A stretch of 64,000 nt of DNA from Varroa destructor (GCF_002443255.2 NW_019211454.1:32036061-32100060); one strand, 5' to 3'. Shown: positions 48,479 to 61,664, numbered from the stretch's first letter. The notes: generated from the sequence alone by a model not told the origin. A program made the numbers and translations.

Positions 48479-51400
48479 TTTCCAGAATAAAATAAATATT
48501 CGAATCTCAAACTTTCTTTTCATATGACGACTGATTGATAGCGAGAATAAAGTGAAGTATTATAGCATCTATAGTAAATATGTGCTACGTCGATAAATTG
48601 TGGCGGGAGAATCGCTACAAACAGCGACCGATTACTGATTTAGCAGCAATATCAATCTCATGATAGTGTCTGAGTTCATATTAGGTAGATGAAAAATGTG
48701 CGGTCTCAAAAAAGTGTAAAAAAAATACCATAATTATAACGATCATTTGATTATGTCGTAAAGTAATCTATGAGATATAGCGATACCCGCAAGTGATTTC
48801 ACACTGCCATTTTCAGTGTAATCCATTTCAACATTTCGATAAACGAGAGAGATCAAAACAAACTTGAAGAAAAATGTAACCATATGATGCAAAGAAGAGA
48901 CAGTTTAGCAAAAAAATATTTTCAGTAATGATTCTGCTGGAAAGTGAGAAAGACAAGATAGAGACTGTATTTATTATAAGATATCGTGTGAGATGACGGG
49001 TTGTCACGCTACTTGGCAAATGGCTGAGCAAGATATCGTCAAACCATCAAACAAAATCCGTCCTTACCAAGAACAGCGCTTCGAGGTGACTGATGACTCC
49101 GATGAACTAACGGATTGACTACGGATCGATGGCCATTGGGCGTGCCAACTTGCCTAGCTAGCTTGTCGAGAAGAAAACTGTATACATTACTAAGTAGAAG
49201 TTATAAATATTACTACTATCATTCTTGAGCCGAACGTGCGCTAAAATGCTTACCGAGGAAAGCAAAGGCAGTGGCTACCGGAACGTTGGCTAACATCGTT
49301 GGACCCTCTAACGAGAGCGAATTTTTTAGAGAATCTAATATCCGTCAGTGATATACCACTGCGCTAGTTTAGGGAACGGTCGTCTCAATGCGGCCGTCTT
49401 TCTCTGGACGTCGAAACGGATTGCGGCTGCAATTTCAACCGAACTCAGTCTCCTGTGCATTTCTCCCTACTCCTCTATCTATTGCTATTGTCCAGAGTGA
49501 TAGTATACCTGACATGTGGTATCGGTGTGGTAGAAAAAGATGGTTACTGCAATTATTATTTAATCCAAACAATAATAATTATAAGAATAGAATTTTTATT
49601 ATTTCATAATGATGAAAAGCCAGATATATACAGGTATTTTCTACAATCTCTCTCTATTCCTCATTGTTTTTTGAAGTGGATTTTTCGGTCGCGCCCAAAT
49701 TCACGTTTCCATAGTTCACGTGAATAAATTGTACACTTAAAGGAGTTTAATTTTTATCACATTGTTCTCCGCCATGTTTTCTGCTTGAATATTATTTGTG
49801 AGTTTATTGTACACGACGGGAAATGAGCAAATCAACGCGTGATAATTTTAATATTAATAATTGTAGTACGAATGGTAATAGTATTGATACATAAAAAAGG
49901 ACATATATATATATATATAGCCAGTTAAATGCCCTCATCGAGAAAATGAAAACATATGGTTAATTTTAAAAGTATCGACAATATAAGCCTATATTATATG
50001 CTATATATATATAATAAATATGGTGACAAATGCTGTGTTTAAACTGAGATTGTCGTCATTCCCTATAGTCACGTAGTGCTATGCAATGCTTCGACAGACA
50101 CATCGATTGGAAGGCTCGTGTTTTTCCGTTTATTTCTAAATAGCCATTGCGGCAGCTAGCAAATATGTAGCCAACAGAAAATCGATGCTGTTTAAAAGCG
50201 ACTGAAATTTCGTAAAAAATCACATGTAGATATTGGAGTATCGGTAAACTACTTTTAGACGAATACCCTGTTCTACGAGATCTCAGCTCTGACAAGATAA
50301 TGACCCTTTGACCTTGATACAAGCTTTATGTATGTCTCGGAACTGAATGAGGACCCAACGCTTCGCAGCTGAAGTAATGTCTAGAAATGTTCAGGGTGGC
50401 TCAGGAGCAGACAAACTGAACCAATTACGATTTTAATTAATTATAATTAGAATGTTCGCTGTAGGGTGGTAATGACGGTCATAACGATTTCTGTCTCGTC
50501 GCTGATCGTTTTAACACGACGAGCCAATGAATAATTTAAAAAGTAGGCATTTAAAATTCATAGCAAAGCACTGATAAGTCGTAGGAGCTCTTACGTGGGT
50601 GATTTTACAGCAAGCGATGCAGTACCAAAATGAAACGCGTCCTGTTTACTTTCTTTACATCTGCTGTGCAGTTACGGCTACGGATGGACTGATACACTAA
50701 TTATCTAGATAAGCTATCGCATTTAGCAAGATCGTCTGCTTATAAAAAGGAATACAGCGCTTTTATAGGGGCGCATCGCTACTCAAACTTGGCCACTGTC
50801 GCCGACAGCGGCCAAGCGAAAACTCTCAGAGTGACACAAGCACAGTAGAATGAGGAAAAAATGTATTTCAGCGAAAAATAAAAAGTAGCAAAAGTATTAT
50901 CGTCGATCTGTTCTAAAGCACGGCGCGTCATCATTTGCCCACTGTAAAGTAAAGTGTTCATTAACAGCACTTGATGCAATGGGCTGCCATTGCGCATTAC
51001 TTTACCTTGTGCATTTTTATTGTATAACAAACGTCGGAACGTCCATCACCCCAGAAGTAAGAGATATGCAACAAGCAGCCAGGCTTTGTTTATCTATGGT
51101 TGAAAGCAAACATATTATGAAGTAAATTTCATCAAATTGTATTTGTATAGGGCGCCCTTTGTCATGTTGTGGGCGTTAGAAGTTACGCGCACATAGAAAA
51201 TATCCTCTACCTGTTATTATTGTTACTGCTACTATAAAGAGAATCCGATGAACTTCTCCATAGCATTTTGTAACTCAACTTACAACTTAAGTAGGATTAA
51301 CGATCCGGCACGTTACGATGATAAAAATCGTTCACATATTGCCCAACTTTCAACTTAGCTACAGAAGTTCCGTATGCCCACAATATATAGAACTGTATCA

Positions 51401-53523
51401 GTATTATAGCTAGCGTAGAGCTTTAACGACACAAAGCTTCATTTTCAACGATTTTAATGGCAATTAAGAACATCATTAGAACTACTACTGCTAAGTCGTG
51501 AGTAGGTTGTTACCCGTCGCATGCCACCGATATGTTGGGTGCCGTTTGGAACTGATCTGCTGGTCTCTTATTTTCAGTAGGAAACGCACACTGCACCACA
51601 CCTAACGTTTACGAGCTGGCTCCCTCGTAAAAATATATACGACAAATAGGGTCTCTGGGGCATTTTTCTTATCCAACTATTTACTCCTTCCTTCAGCTAT
51701 TTCTTGTAGAACCCCTAACTTGTGTCGAGTTGAATTTCTGGTATCAAAATTGATCGATTACTGCACGCAACCCTTTTTGCCGTTATCTGCGGCAGTGTAA
51801 CCATACGAGCACTTACAAAACCAGCGTTAGCTTAAAAGTTGGGCGGCACAGTATCGAATAATGGTTGTTGTCAGATCACACAAAGAATGAGATTCCTAGT
51901 AGAGTTAATAAAAGCGTTAAAAGTATTTTGTCAAACTTCAAGTATGATTCGATGCCGCCCTGCAAAGTTATGAAGTTTGTTACCTATACATAAATTTCTG
52001 CTTGTACATCGTAATCAAATTGGCTTAAATGTACTCTAATGCCCCTACGATGTTAGGCACTTTTTTCCATTTTAACCTAATCTGCCCGACCCCATAATAT
52101 CAATTTAGATACAATAGATACTTTCAATTATAAAAGGTACATGGCTTACATTTTAATTCAGAATTTAAGATTATTAGACGTCGTGCAGGAATGTTGCAAC
52201 CAATGAAGCGGCCATCGAGCACACAGGCTAGTGAATGGCCCGTTGGCCATCTTTGAAGCCAGCCTCTATTCAACACACAAGGCAAAACGACGATTGTACT
52301 GACGTATTTTCTAACGAATATAAAAAGTAAATCACTAGGCAACTGTAAACGTTTCTTTTCAGTCTTTATAACGTTTCGGATAATTGGGATGTTATAAGCC
52401 GAAGGCAAAATTAGCAGACGAATTTAACGTAGTCGAAGAATACACGCATAACCGAACGTAGTAATTTTTTTTCAAAAATTAAACCAGATGCATTTGCACT
52501 ATTTTATTAAATAATGATAATCTGTAATAGTAAAAATGAGCTGTTGTTTATAGGTTATTGCTGAGAATTGGATCGACATGATACGAATAGAAACAGTATA
52601 ACAGGTCGATTGACACTATAATATCTGACTATATATACTACAAAATCAGTGGAGATTTCTTTTTCCAATTTGTCTTATCGTGAGAAAATATGCCTCATGA
52701 TACTATCTTATAAACAGTCAGTGTTCCAGCGTAGCTATTCATGTTGAGTTGAACAGTAACAGAGAAACGGAAACAAATATGTATGGGTTTGACAACGCAA
52801 AAGTAATTAGACGATGAGCAAAGTACATATTAGCACCAACAACAAAGCTTTTCACTTCATATTATGTATGAATTTGAATTACCCTTTGGATACATTGGAT
52901 ATATAAGATTAGATATATCGATAAGATACTACTTACTAGAGCTTTCAGTGAGGAAAGATCCGGGCAGCATAATATAATAATTATTTTTATCGTCGGAGTT
53001 AGCAAGCACATAATCACCTGCTTATACATATTTTATGGTGGCTCAGAAGATCTTTTCTTGTCTCAACTTTTAAGGCCATTACTAAGGGAGTGTTTCTACT
53101 TTGAACGTAACATAAAGTAGCCGTCTGATTTGATAATGATATTGCAAAATTCTACAGTTGCGATTGAAAGCTAGCAACACCATTTTTATTAGATTATGCT
53201 GAGGCAATTCTTTACGTTCGCGAAGATCCTATGGGCAAAACAGTTATCTCTTCATAACTCGCTGCCTATTTGGGGCAAAGTCCAGTACTGGCAGAATTCA
53301 AGCAAGCTAGATTTTTCTGGGCTAACCTCAAGTCCACGTAGCCTGTATCTTCCAGCGAGCGCGTCACCACGCCGCTACAATATAACTAGCTTACCCATCA
53401 TATGTGCATGGAAAGGTACCAGAAATCTCAAAATGTGAAACTGTGAAGCAATCTAGCACATAGAAAAAATTGATGCCAAGCAGAGTCTATTTTCTCTTCT
53501 TCTTTTTCTTCATAATAACAATC

Positions 53524-53556
53524 ATCGTCATCATCATCATCATCATCATCATCATT
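53524..53556 (+). repeat. (ATC)n microsatellite
   Basis: About eleven ATC units lie just beyond the likely 3' end of the chitinase transcript. Confidence 0.95.
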
Positions 53557-53557
53557 G

Positions 53558-53563
53558 TTTATT
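53558..53563 (-). terminator. Candidate polyadenylation signal, chitinase gene
   Basis: An AATAAA on the - strand lies about 330 bases after the chitinase stop. It is the best candidate seen in the flank. Confidence 0.45.
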
Positions 53564-53889
53564 TCGTTTCATTCAGCAATATTATTAACATATAAGTTAA
53601 AACTTCCGTTTCTCATTTTCATCATTCACAGTTGAGCGCAATAATTCTCCATATGCGCCTCTCTAACTCGGGCTCAACGAGCTCAAGAGGAACAGATTTA
53701 TACAGTGGAAAAGGAGAAGCCCCGCAAGCAAAGGGAATATAGATAGGTGTCAGAGTAGAGGCGCCTCGTAAGTAGTGATGTCAGGCGTCAACCAGACAAC
53801 CAATGAAAAAGAGGCAAAAAGGCGGGGGCATGGGTAGCCGCTATTATTAGATCTCGTGTGGTACTTGTTCTTGAGATGAGAAAGAAGAC

Positions 53890-54837
53890 CTAGTTGTGAG
53901 CGTTTCCGCGCTTTCTCCTTGTGAAAGGATTTGACACAGGATTGTCTCCTTTGCATTCGGGACGTTCTACCTGTTCGGGCGGCTTGCAGTTACCATCTTC
54001 CTGATTCCAAATAGTCTCACCCTCACAGAACATAACAATAGGCACCCCATATGCGCACCAATAGTACTTCTGACAGTCCTTCTCATGAGGAATATAGGAA
54101 ATATTAGGTTCGTTGCAGTCGTTCGGGTATTTTCGGCCGGGGTCTCCGTAAGTCTTCAGAAGAGTTGCCGTCGTAGATTTCTGTTTGGTAGTCGGCTTTA
54201 TGGTGGTAGTTTTCGGTTTCATTGTCGCCTTTGTTGTTTTAGTCTGTGGGGGAAATCTTGTTCGTGGGGTGGTAGATGCCTTCTTGTTAGGTGAGGGTGT
54301 TCCTTGGTTCCGGCGTTGGGGTTTTGAGTGATTGTTAAGGACAGGCTTAGGTCGTTTAGCAATGCTTTTCTTAATGACCGGCACTTTATAGTCCTTGAGC
54401 TTTGTATCGATTGTCGTTAGCAAGGGATTTTTCTCACCACAACTACCTCTGAAGTCATCCATATCGACTGCCCAAACCATTGCGCCTCCGTAGCCATTCT
54501 CACGAAGATAGTCCATTTTGATAGCGACTGATTCCGCGTCTTCATAACCTACCCATTGATCATCCTTGTAGGCATAAGGGACCTTGCCGATTTGATCAAA
54601 CTTTCTAATCCACCCTCCGCCGGGTTTCAGCATCGAACAAACCTCGTAGTACGCAAGGAAGCCGGTGGCATTGGTATAGGTTCCTGGAAGACCTCCGTTT
54701 TTCTCCTTATTGATGTACGCCTTCAGACCTCGATTTTCAGCGTTTTGCAAGGTAAACGTGCGACCATAGAACGGAATGCCGACAATGAGTTTATGCTTCG
54801 GCGCTCCACCATCAACCCATAGTTGAAGTCCATCGTG
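53890..54837 (-). CDS. Chitinase exon 3 (barrel end, linker, CBM14)
   Basis: The exon starts in phase 0 after GATTACAG and reads from HDGLQLW through IPFYGRTF, the last barrel strands, the linker and the CBM14 domain to a stop at 53890-53892. The linker is built from ACA/AAA/CCA-type codons. The CBM14 cysteine spacing and the aromatic KYYW support the chitin-binding assignment. Confidence 0.95.
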   Translation of the reverse strand, partial: HDGLQLWVDGGAPKHKLIVGIPFYGRTFTLQNAENRGLKAYINKEKNGGLPGTYTNATGFLAYYEVCSMLKPGGGWIRKFDQIGKVPYAYKDDQWVGYEDAESVAIKMDYLRENGYGGAMVWAVDMDDFRGSCGEKNPLLTTIDTKLKDYKVPVIKKSIAKRPKPVLNNHSKPQRRNQGTPSPNKKASTTPRTRFPPQTKTTKATMKPKTTTIKPTTKQKSTTATLLKTYGDPGRKYPNDCNEPNISYIPHEKDCQKYYWCAYGVPIVMFCEGETIWNQEDGNCKPPEQVERPECKGDNPVSNPFTRRKRGNAHN

Positions 54838-54915
54838 CTGTAATCAATTATAAACAACAATTGATCAGATTATGCTTTTAGCCTTACTTCTCAATGCTTT
54901 GTCGCTTTGTTGCCG

Positions 54916-54987
<72 letters not shown>

Positions 54988-57900
54988 CAGTAAGAGTATA
55001 TATATATATACGTATATATATACTCTTACCGTTTGTTCATTTGTTCAGCCCAAGTCGACCCCTAAAATGATCGGATCAGGCTGAATTTTGGCAGATATTT
55101 CGCGTACTATCCGATAGAGTTGCCCGTAAGATAGAGCCGACCATGAATACCTTTTCTTAAAAGCAATTTGTTTTTAATCTCACAGATCATGATGTTAATT
55201 TGAGCAAATAGGTTGTTCTTACAGTTTTGCTCTTTTTTAGCATTTTTTTTACAAAGCTCATAAAAGAAGTTTGCGTCCATAAAGTTGCAAAAGTTGAAAT
55301 GTAGTATCTTTTAATGGCGTTTTTAATAAGTGTTTTTTTTATTGTAAAAATGGCAGTCAGTGATTTACATGAAGGACTTTGTAGGAAGGTCGTTCGTAAT
55401 TCCAATCAAAATCCAACGCATGCTCCTGTACCAAAAATTTCAGTTTCCAGATTGAAAACAGGGGGCAAAGATTCAACATAGCGTTTCTTGTTTACTATTT
55501 TTGATTAAGTCGTTAATTCCCGACTAGCTGGGTAGAAATACAGTACATGTCTCTGTTTCTAGAATAAATATTTCAGTGTGAAAAAAATCTATTGGAGGGT
55601 TCGTCTCACCCAGATAAAAGGGTGTGAGAACGCGTTTCGATTTACCTTTGAATTGTTTTTGAACAAACTTCTTATACATGTTAAGTGGGAAGTCATAGCT
55701 GCTGATATAACGAACATTTTAGTTGAACATTTTTTTCCAAAATATTTTTTAAGGGGCTCTTCGGGAGAAATACCAAAATACTGAAAACATTTTCCTGTGC
55801 AAAGTACCACATCGTTGAACTTCAGTTTTCGGGTAGAAAGTGCCGTTTGAAAGATGAGAAGAAACTTAACTCAAGACCAATCGATAGAGCTTAGTAAAAA
55901 TTCGATAAATGTTGCAACACATACGTTGCTCAGAAGTGGACTACCAGTCAATTCTATTCACATGCGTCCCGAAAACAGGGTCACCAGCGAAAACTAAGAG
56001 AAATATAGCAAAATGTAACATTTAACATGTTATAACAGGCTGATGAAACGACTGCACAAGGGCAAAACGTTACGTATAGTAGAGTTTATTGTTTATCTGT
56101 TATAGTCTATGGTAGGTTGGTTTGGGTGTAACATCAGCGAATTAAATAAAAACAAGCGTGGGGCAAAGCTCACGAGTCCGTCTCGTATACTACTATGCAA
56201 AGTGTATATCTATTCATTTCTCTCCATGTCCCAAATCTACCCCTTAAGTCGTTAGAGATTTGTTTCGGAAAGCTCTACGTGAAAAATATGGTTGGTTTAC
56301 CAAATACTTTCCCCATTACGGAAAAAGTTTGCTTTTCTCGTCGAGCGTAATGTCTATTTGGCTGATCGTAAATTACCGGCAGCAATTTCTTTCTTATTCT
56401 CCATGTCTGAAAACAACGCCGCGCCAAAGTTCACAGATACTAAGGCGGTCACCAGTGTCGTCCGTGCTAATATATTCTACCATCAGTATCAAGATTGTGA
56501 ACAAGTGTGTTAAAAAATCGTTGCATGAAAAAAAAAAAAAAAAAAAAAAAAAAAATCGTTGCATGAAGTGTGTTAAAAAATCGTTGCATGAAAAAAAATC
56601 GTTGCAATGATTTTGCTATTTTGTGAAGCAAATCATTAGGTGATAGCTTTTAGGCAATATATGACTATCACTTGACGTTACCTCTATTATAAGTATTACC
56701 GGCCTTTAAGGTTTACACAGTCAAAATAAAATATGTTTCCTATTCGGGTTATAGCTGGATACTTGTTTACATCTTCATCTCTTCTTTTTTAGGCATTTCG
56801 GACCCTTGATTATAAGAATAATAATTAATGTTATTGCATTGTTAGATGGTTTGCGTAGAATGTACGAACTAACTTCAAAAAGCAAGTTTAGCATTGAAGC
56901 CATATGAAGCATAAGCATATATATCGGAAACCCGATAAAATACTATAGTTCCCAAACACTATATATATATATATATATATATATTGTGTTTAAAATGAAC
57001 ACTTAGAGACTAACAATATTTTCAATTATAACAATATTCATAGATAAATTAGAGAAAAGCAACGTACAGTGCAAAACGATATACAAAATAAATACATTAA
57101 AATGCCAAAATATCGAGGCGCGCTGCCGAATTACAAACACCGACAAATTTTTTGCTCTTCAAATGGCTCAACTGTGGAAAACTGTTCCGAGGAATTTAAA
57201 AGAGTCACAATTGGGCATATAACAGTCTTGTCGTTATGTATTTTTTTTTTTTTTTTTTTTGCTATTTTCAACTATTGCTCTATTTGGGCTCTCACTGACA
57301 AGTTGAAATGAACTTGAACACGAAACGAATATTACATATAACTGCATGACAAATCTCCCTTAGAGACATTTAATAAGTGAAGGCTTAAAGTGTGTAATTG
57401 ATGTTTCTAGATAGCAAATGCGACCCGAGGACCAAACCACAAAAGCCACGCTTGGTAAGTCTATCACGATCTATTATACTCTTATGACCAATACCTAGTA
57501 GCAGCAGGGAAGTAGAATCTGCGTGAGCTCAAGTTGATCACTTAGTAACCCTACAAATATTTGCAATAGGCTAAATTGGTTGGCTGGTTTAATGAAAGCT
57601 TTAGAATCAAAAGTGGGATAGAAGACCCTATAGGCCCCTTAGACCACTTCCACACTAAGTAAAGTACTAACCACATTGAGCTTTTCGTAGGCCCATTCAT
57701 CAAACGGCCGTTTATAGAGTGGTGAATGCACGTCAGAAAAGCCGGCCCAGTTCCCACGGAGGTCATACGTCATGACATTGATGAAATCAAGTAACCTACC
57801 GAGTTCCTCAATCTCATAGCCTTCCTGCACACGGAATTTGGCTACCGGGACAGCAGCGGAAAGAATAAGCCGATACGTGTTAAATACTGATTTCATCTCA

Positions 57901-58961
57901 CGAACGAGATCGAGGAAGTTCTCCTTATCCTTAAAGGTACCTCCACGATCAAAGGCGCCAGGATACTCCCAATCTAGGTCAAAACCATCGAAACCATAGG
58001 TTTGCACCCACTGGATGACGGAATTGATAAATGTATGTCGACGAGATTGCACAGCGACCATCTCTGAATATTTCTTTCCGCCTTCGGCCCACCCGCCAAC
58101 AGCAAGTAAGGTTTTGATGTGAGGGAACTTTTTACGCAGTGCCGTAAAGCGCCGATAACCTCCTGCAAGAAAGTCGGGGTGTCGGATTTAAGCTTTAACT
58201 TCCGAACCTTTTCTGCCCTTTGTAGTAAACATCGCTGGTAAATTATACTGCTATTTCTAAATGTGTATTGTTGACTTTTCCAAATTAGTTTTAAACCACT
58301 TATAGAGCAGCCTGAGACACGCTCAGATAACGAAAAATCTGCCTAAGTCATTCTCGTTTTGAACTATATTGTCCCTATCGATTCGAGAAGTGACCTGTCA
58401 CATTATGTGTGATTTAAATGAGAGTAATAACGTTTTAGTAGCGAAAACCTGGCTTAGTCAAAACTTTTTTCGGCCGGTTTTTATAGGTGGTTTGGTGATC
58501 GGACCGATTTATATCTTTGAATTTATGTTCGACTTTACTCTTTCAAAATATCCGGTCTTAGGTTAAGCGAAGCGTACAAAGTTATTACGGTGGGATGCTG
58601 TACTGTATTTACTGGCCAAAACGACGCGAACAAAATTCGACTGGTGCTTACCTTTGTTGAAATCAAACTCAGGATCGATCGAGAATAGTTCCCAGGTTTG
58701 ATTGCTCAGCCCAACAAAAGCATATACAAGATGGGTGCACCTTTCGCCAGGTATATCATCGATATCATAATTCATTGGAAATGGTCGATACAATGCCCAT
58801 GCGCTAAAATAACACACCACCTTGGGTGACTCTCCAGTAACGTTAGCGACCAATCCGCCGGGTGAGACGAGCGCTGGATTAGCCACTTCTGTTGTGAGCT
58901 GCTTACCATCTAATTGACAAACAGAAAATAGAACAAGAGAAGGCAAAAATGCGGATAACAT
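53890..58961 (-). CDS. Secreted GH18 chitinase with C-terminal CBM14 domain (spliced gene)
   Basis: The enzyme hydrolyses beta-1,4 bonds of chitin outside the cell, as expected for cuticle or gut-lining turnover. Exons on the - strand are 58961-58652, 58162-57672 and 54837-53890, with GT-AG borders and matching phases. The protein has 582 residues. A signal peptide lies at about 1-15 and the GH18 barrel at about 46-405. The barrel carries LLAVGGW (122-128), the catalytic motif [10 protein letters not shown] with acid Glu169, VMTYD (233-237) and MVWAVDMDD (387-395). A Thr/Lys/Pro-rich linker spans about 425-500. A peritrophin-type chitin-binding domain follows, with six cysteines at 508, 522, 528, 538, 551 and 562. 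All catalytic residues are present. After CBM14 the tail contains RRKR (574-577), resembling a furin site, which is unusual. NVT and NQT sequons occur at 40 and 87. Its insect-type chitinase group is not assigned. Confidence 0.95.
54917..54986. repeat. (TA)n microsatellite
   Basis: This 70-base uninterrupted TA run is the longest TA run in the window. Confidence 0.97.
54986..55033. repeat. Hairpin with TA core in chitinase intron
   Basis: The flanks aacagtaagag and ctcttaccgtt are inverted copies with one difference, around an uneven TATA...CG...TATA centre. The unit directly follows the TA microsatellite. Confidence 0.8.
56502..56610 (+). repeat. Tandem duplication with poly-A insert
   Basis: The unit gtgtgttaaaaaatcg plus ttgcatgaa occurs at about 56505 and again at about 56568. 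Additional tcgttgcatga words lie at 56556 and (altered) at 56599. Between the copies is a 28-base A run. This suggests slippage or insertion of an A-tailed copy. Confidence 0.85.
56959..56984. repeat. (TA)n microsatellite
   Basis: An uninterrupted AT run of 26 bases in the chitinase intron. Confidence 0.95.
57241..57260 (+). repeat. Poly-T tract
   Basis: Twenty T bases. On the transcribed (-) strand this is poly-A within the intron. No retrocopy sequence was recognised next to it. Confidence 0.9.
57672..58162 (-). CDS. Chitinase exon 2 (catalytic core)
   Basis: Its acceptor is TTCTTGCAG and its donor GTTAGT. The first base pair completes a Gly codon carried over from exon 1 (phase 1), and the exon ends in phase 0. 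It encodes residues 104-267, including the GG(W) strand, [10 protein letters not shown] and VMTYD. Its 5' part before 58061 lacks an ATG and is recognised by joining with exon 1. Confidence 0.95.
58163..58651 (-). other. Chitinase intron 1 (489 bp)
   Basis: The borders on the - strand are GTAAGC and CTTGCAG. The + strand frame at 58369-58566 is open by chance and shows no domain. Confidence 0.85.
58652..58961 (-). CDS. Chitinase exon 1 (signal peptide and barrel start)
   Basis: The exon starts at the ATG at 58961. It encodes [15 protein letters not shown], a hydrophobic signal peptide, then a spacer and the first barrel strand [13 protein letters not shown]. It ends in phase 1 before GTAAGC. 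A second GTAAGC lies inside the exon after the codons for QLDG, but using it would disrupt the reading into the barrel. Confidence 0.93.
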
Positions 58962-60386
58962 CCTACACGACGAATTTCAGTCTTTGTTAAACCTCGCTTC
59001 ACGAACTATTCGAAATTAGCCTTCGCAGAGGCACTCAGCTACATAGTCCTAACATGGCTTCGTGACTATATTGTACACACTTCATCGCAGTGTATTTTGC
59101 AACGCTTGTTGCTGACGGTAACTCCCAGATCCCCTAGCCGCTTTAACCGCTTCGACTATTGGTACAAACTAGGAGTAATGATGTCACTGCCCTACGCCGA
59201 AGAAAGCTCTTTACGAGTAGAAAAGGTTTTCCGCTAACACCATTGAAGATTATTTACTAAATTTCGAAATATTGAGTGCAGAAAAGCAATTAGTGGCGGC
59301 ACACCGGTATTCGCACACTTTGATGCTCGACCTGCATATATCCTGAATATATGAATTGCCTAAACAGAAATAATAAAAGCAATTATTTATCCTGTCATAG
59401 AGAATGACTTGTGTTTCTTTCCAGTAATATTCCCGAAAAGTTGGTTCGTCAGGCATGGTATTTGGTCAACTTTTTGCACCGGGCTAAAATTTCTCAGCAT
59501 TAACAATTCGTTGCCCATGATGCGATCCCATAGCATATTTATAGCGATATTTACAGGTGAGAAGTGTAAACGGTGGGATGGGAGGGTTCGCAGTGATCAC
59601 TTTTCTACAATTCTTCCTTATAACCTTATAAGCTAACGATGGTTTCATCAACGTAGCATCTACTGCTGCATTGATGAAGATTGATAAACATTCATACAGC
59701 TTCGTAGAATTTCCTTCAGCTGGCTTGTCGCCCTAATATATATACAGACACACCACATACATATACATACTATTGCGCTACTTCTAATGCGGCTGTATTG
59801 AGTGAAGAAAAACGAGCATCAAGTCGCAGACTGCTAGATCCTTTTTTAAGCTTTTCAAAAAAAGAAAATTAATCAAATAGATCTAAAAACTGCAGCAAAC
59901 AGCCCTATAATTTCAGGCGTGGCACAGACTTTATAAATTATACTGAAATTAGCAGCTAATCCGTATGCCTCCACCTTTTACCAAAACCCTTGCCCTGATA
60001 ATAATTCGATTATTAGTCGACGGGCTTCTGACGTGTGTATGTATGTATGCAACGTTTCGTTCTCATTAAATTTAATTAATATTTATTAATTAATAAATTA
60101 AAGAAAAGTCAATTTGTGCGTGAAATGCGAAGATATTGTCTTCTACATAAATTCTCGTGAAGAGTACGGCTGCGGGTTATCTAATCCATACCTTTCCTTG
60201 TTTAGTGACAACCGTGCTCAAGAAAACACTTATTCAGCGGTTTGTCCTGTAATCTTGGCAGATTTGATATTGTAGAGCAGCGGAAGGCAGAATATGCCAA
60301 ATCAGAAATTAGTCAAATCCGTAAGCGTAATTGTTAGGAACGCTTCTTTGTAACAACTGAGTATTGTACTAACTCAAAGACTCACC
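58962..60386. other. Chitinase upstream flank
   Basis: The - strand sequence just before the ATG is cgtcgtgtag then G, which could be an acceptor for a 5' UTR exon. A weak TATA-like word (acaatatag, - strand) lies about 110 bases upstream of the ATG. No coding sequence was recognised. Confidence 0.35.
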
Positions 60387-61616
60387 GTAGAGTATCAGGA
60401 TTGTTTTGCGATTGCTAAGACGTCGCTTGCTGTTGCTATCGTCCACCGATCGGTGGCAAAGTGATCGGAAGCTCCGAGCTCTCGGCGGGGTATTCGTCCG
60501 AGGACGGAAAATTGGTCGCTGCGAGCGAAACTAGGTGGCAGAGCCATTGACCCTTCTGGTCGGGGATAGACGCAAAAAGGAAAAAATCGCGCAGAACCGG
60601 CTGTATGAACGCCGTGCAAACGAAACAATCTGGTGCCCGAAGTAAGCTTGTGCCATTTCACAGAAATAATAGGGCGTAGACGGCTACAGCGACGACGAGA
60701 TGCCATTTCATAATACTACTTCACCAGAACCGATAAAGCGGTCGGTCAACACCTCTCGACCAGAAAATATAACGAAAAGACAGGAGTCATTCAACGGCAA
60801 ACTATTGTTGAACTAAACGACAAAGAACAAACGACGTTTACTCTGTTGTTGTTGTTATTGTGTGGCGCTATTGAACACCGATATTCACACATTGTTTTCG
60901 GTGGAATCCAGCCGGAACAACTCTACTACCAGATGTTAGGTACCGCCCCCCAAAATGAAAATTCTCCAAAAGGAACGCGCACGAGACCGGAGTGGTGAAC
61001 GTTGAGCGCTCACGCACATTTTTTTGGTCAAAATTTCTGCTTGTACATAGCCCAGCATATATGTATATGGCAGACGGTGCAAGGACCCTATAAAATCGCT
61101 AGTAGAGAGCAACATCTTAGGCCAGGTAGCGACAAAGCCTGGTAGTACTGTCGAAGACTGCTTTTTTTAAAAGTCATGTACATAGTTTCGACACGCCCTA
61201 TCTACCGAGGAATGTTTCTGGAAAGTTATGCATCGATTAGGGAAACGAGAATACGCTATGTCACTCTCTTTGCTCCTACTGATAAATACGAGATAGAAAG
61301 TAGCCCACGTAGTTTTTGTTTGCATACAACACGAAAAATAGTTTGCAAGATAAATACACTTACTTCTCTTAGACAGTTTTAACACCACAACATTTAACTA
61401 GATGATATTAGGATCGACCACGTCCATGTAGTAACCAATCCTAACTGTATAATATTATTACAACTGGTGGATTGACACCGAACCTGAAAGGGTCAATTGT
61501 ATGGTTTTCTAATAGCATTAACATATGATAATACCTCAGTAAAATCTTAGCTTCTTTGGCCTAACATTGCCATTATACAAGTATCCCGACCGAATCGAGC
61601 ATATCTCCAATGTCTA

Positions 61617-61664
<48 letters not shown>

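Larger units (their letters stand above)
48263..53557. other. Intergenic AT-rich DNA between convergent genes
   Basis: No gene is seen. A striking G-rich segment sits at 48421-48478. TA-type runs occur near 49903-49919 and 49999-50012. An (ATC)n run lies at 53524-53556. Open frames are all under 100 codons and have no recognisable domains. Confidence 0.55.
54838..57671 (-). other. Chitinase intron 2 (2.8 kb)
   Basis: On the - strand it runs from GTTAGT to GATTACAG. It contains a 70-base TA run (54917-54986) continuing into a hairpin, a poly-A tandem duplication at 56502-56610, TA at 56959-56984 and T20 at 57241-57260. No nested gene is seen. Short open frames at 55578-55810 are chance overlaps on the two strands. 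Confidence 0.85.
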
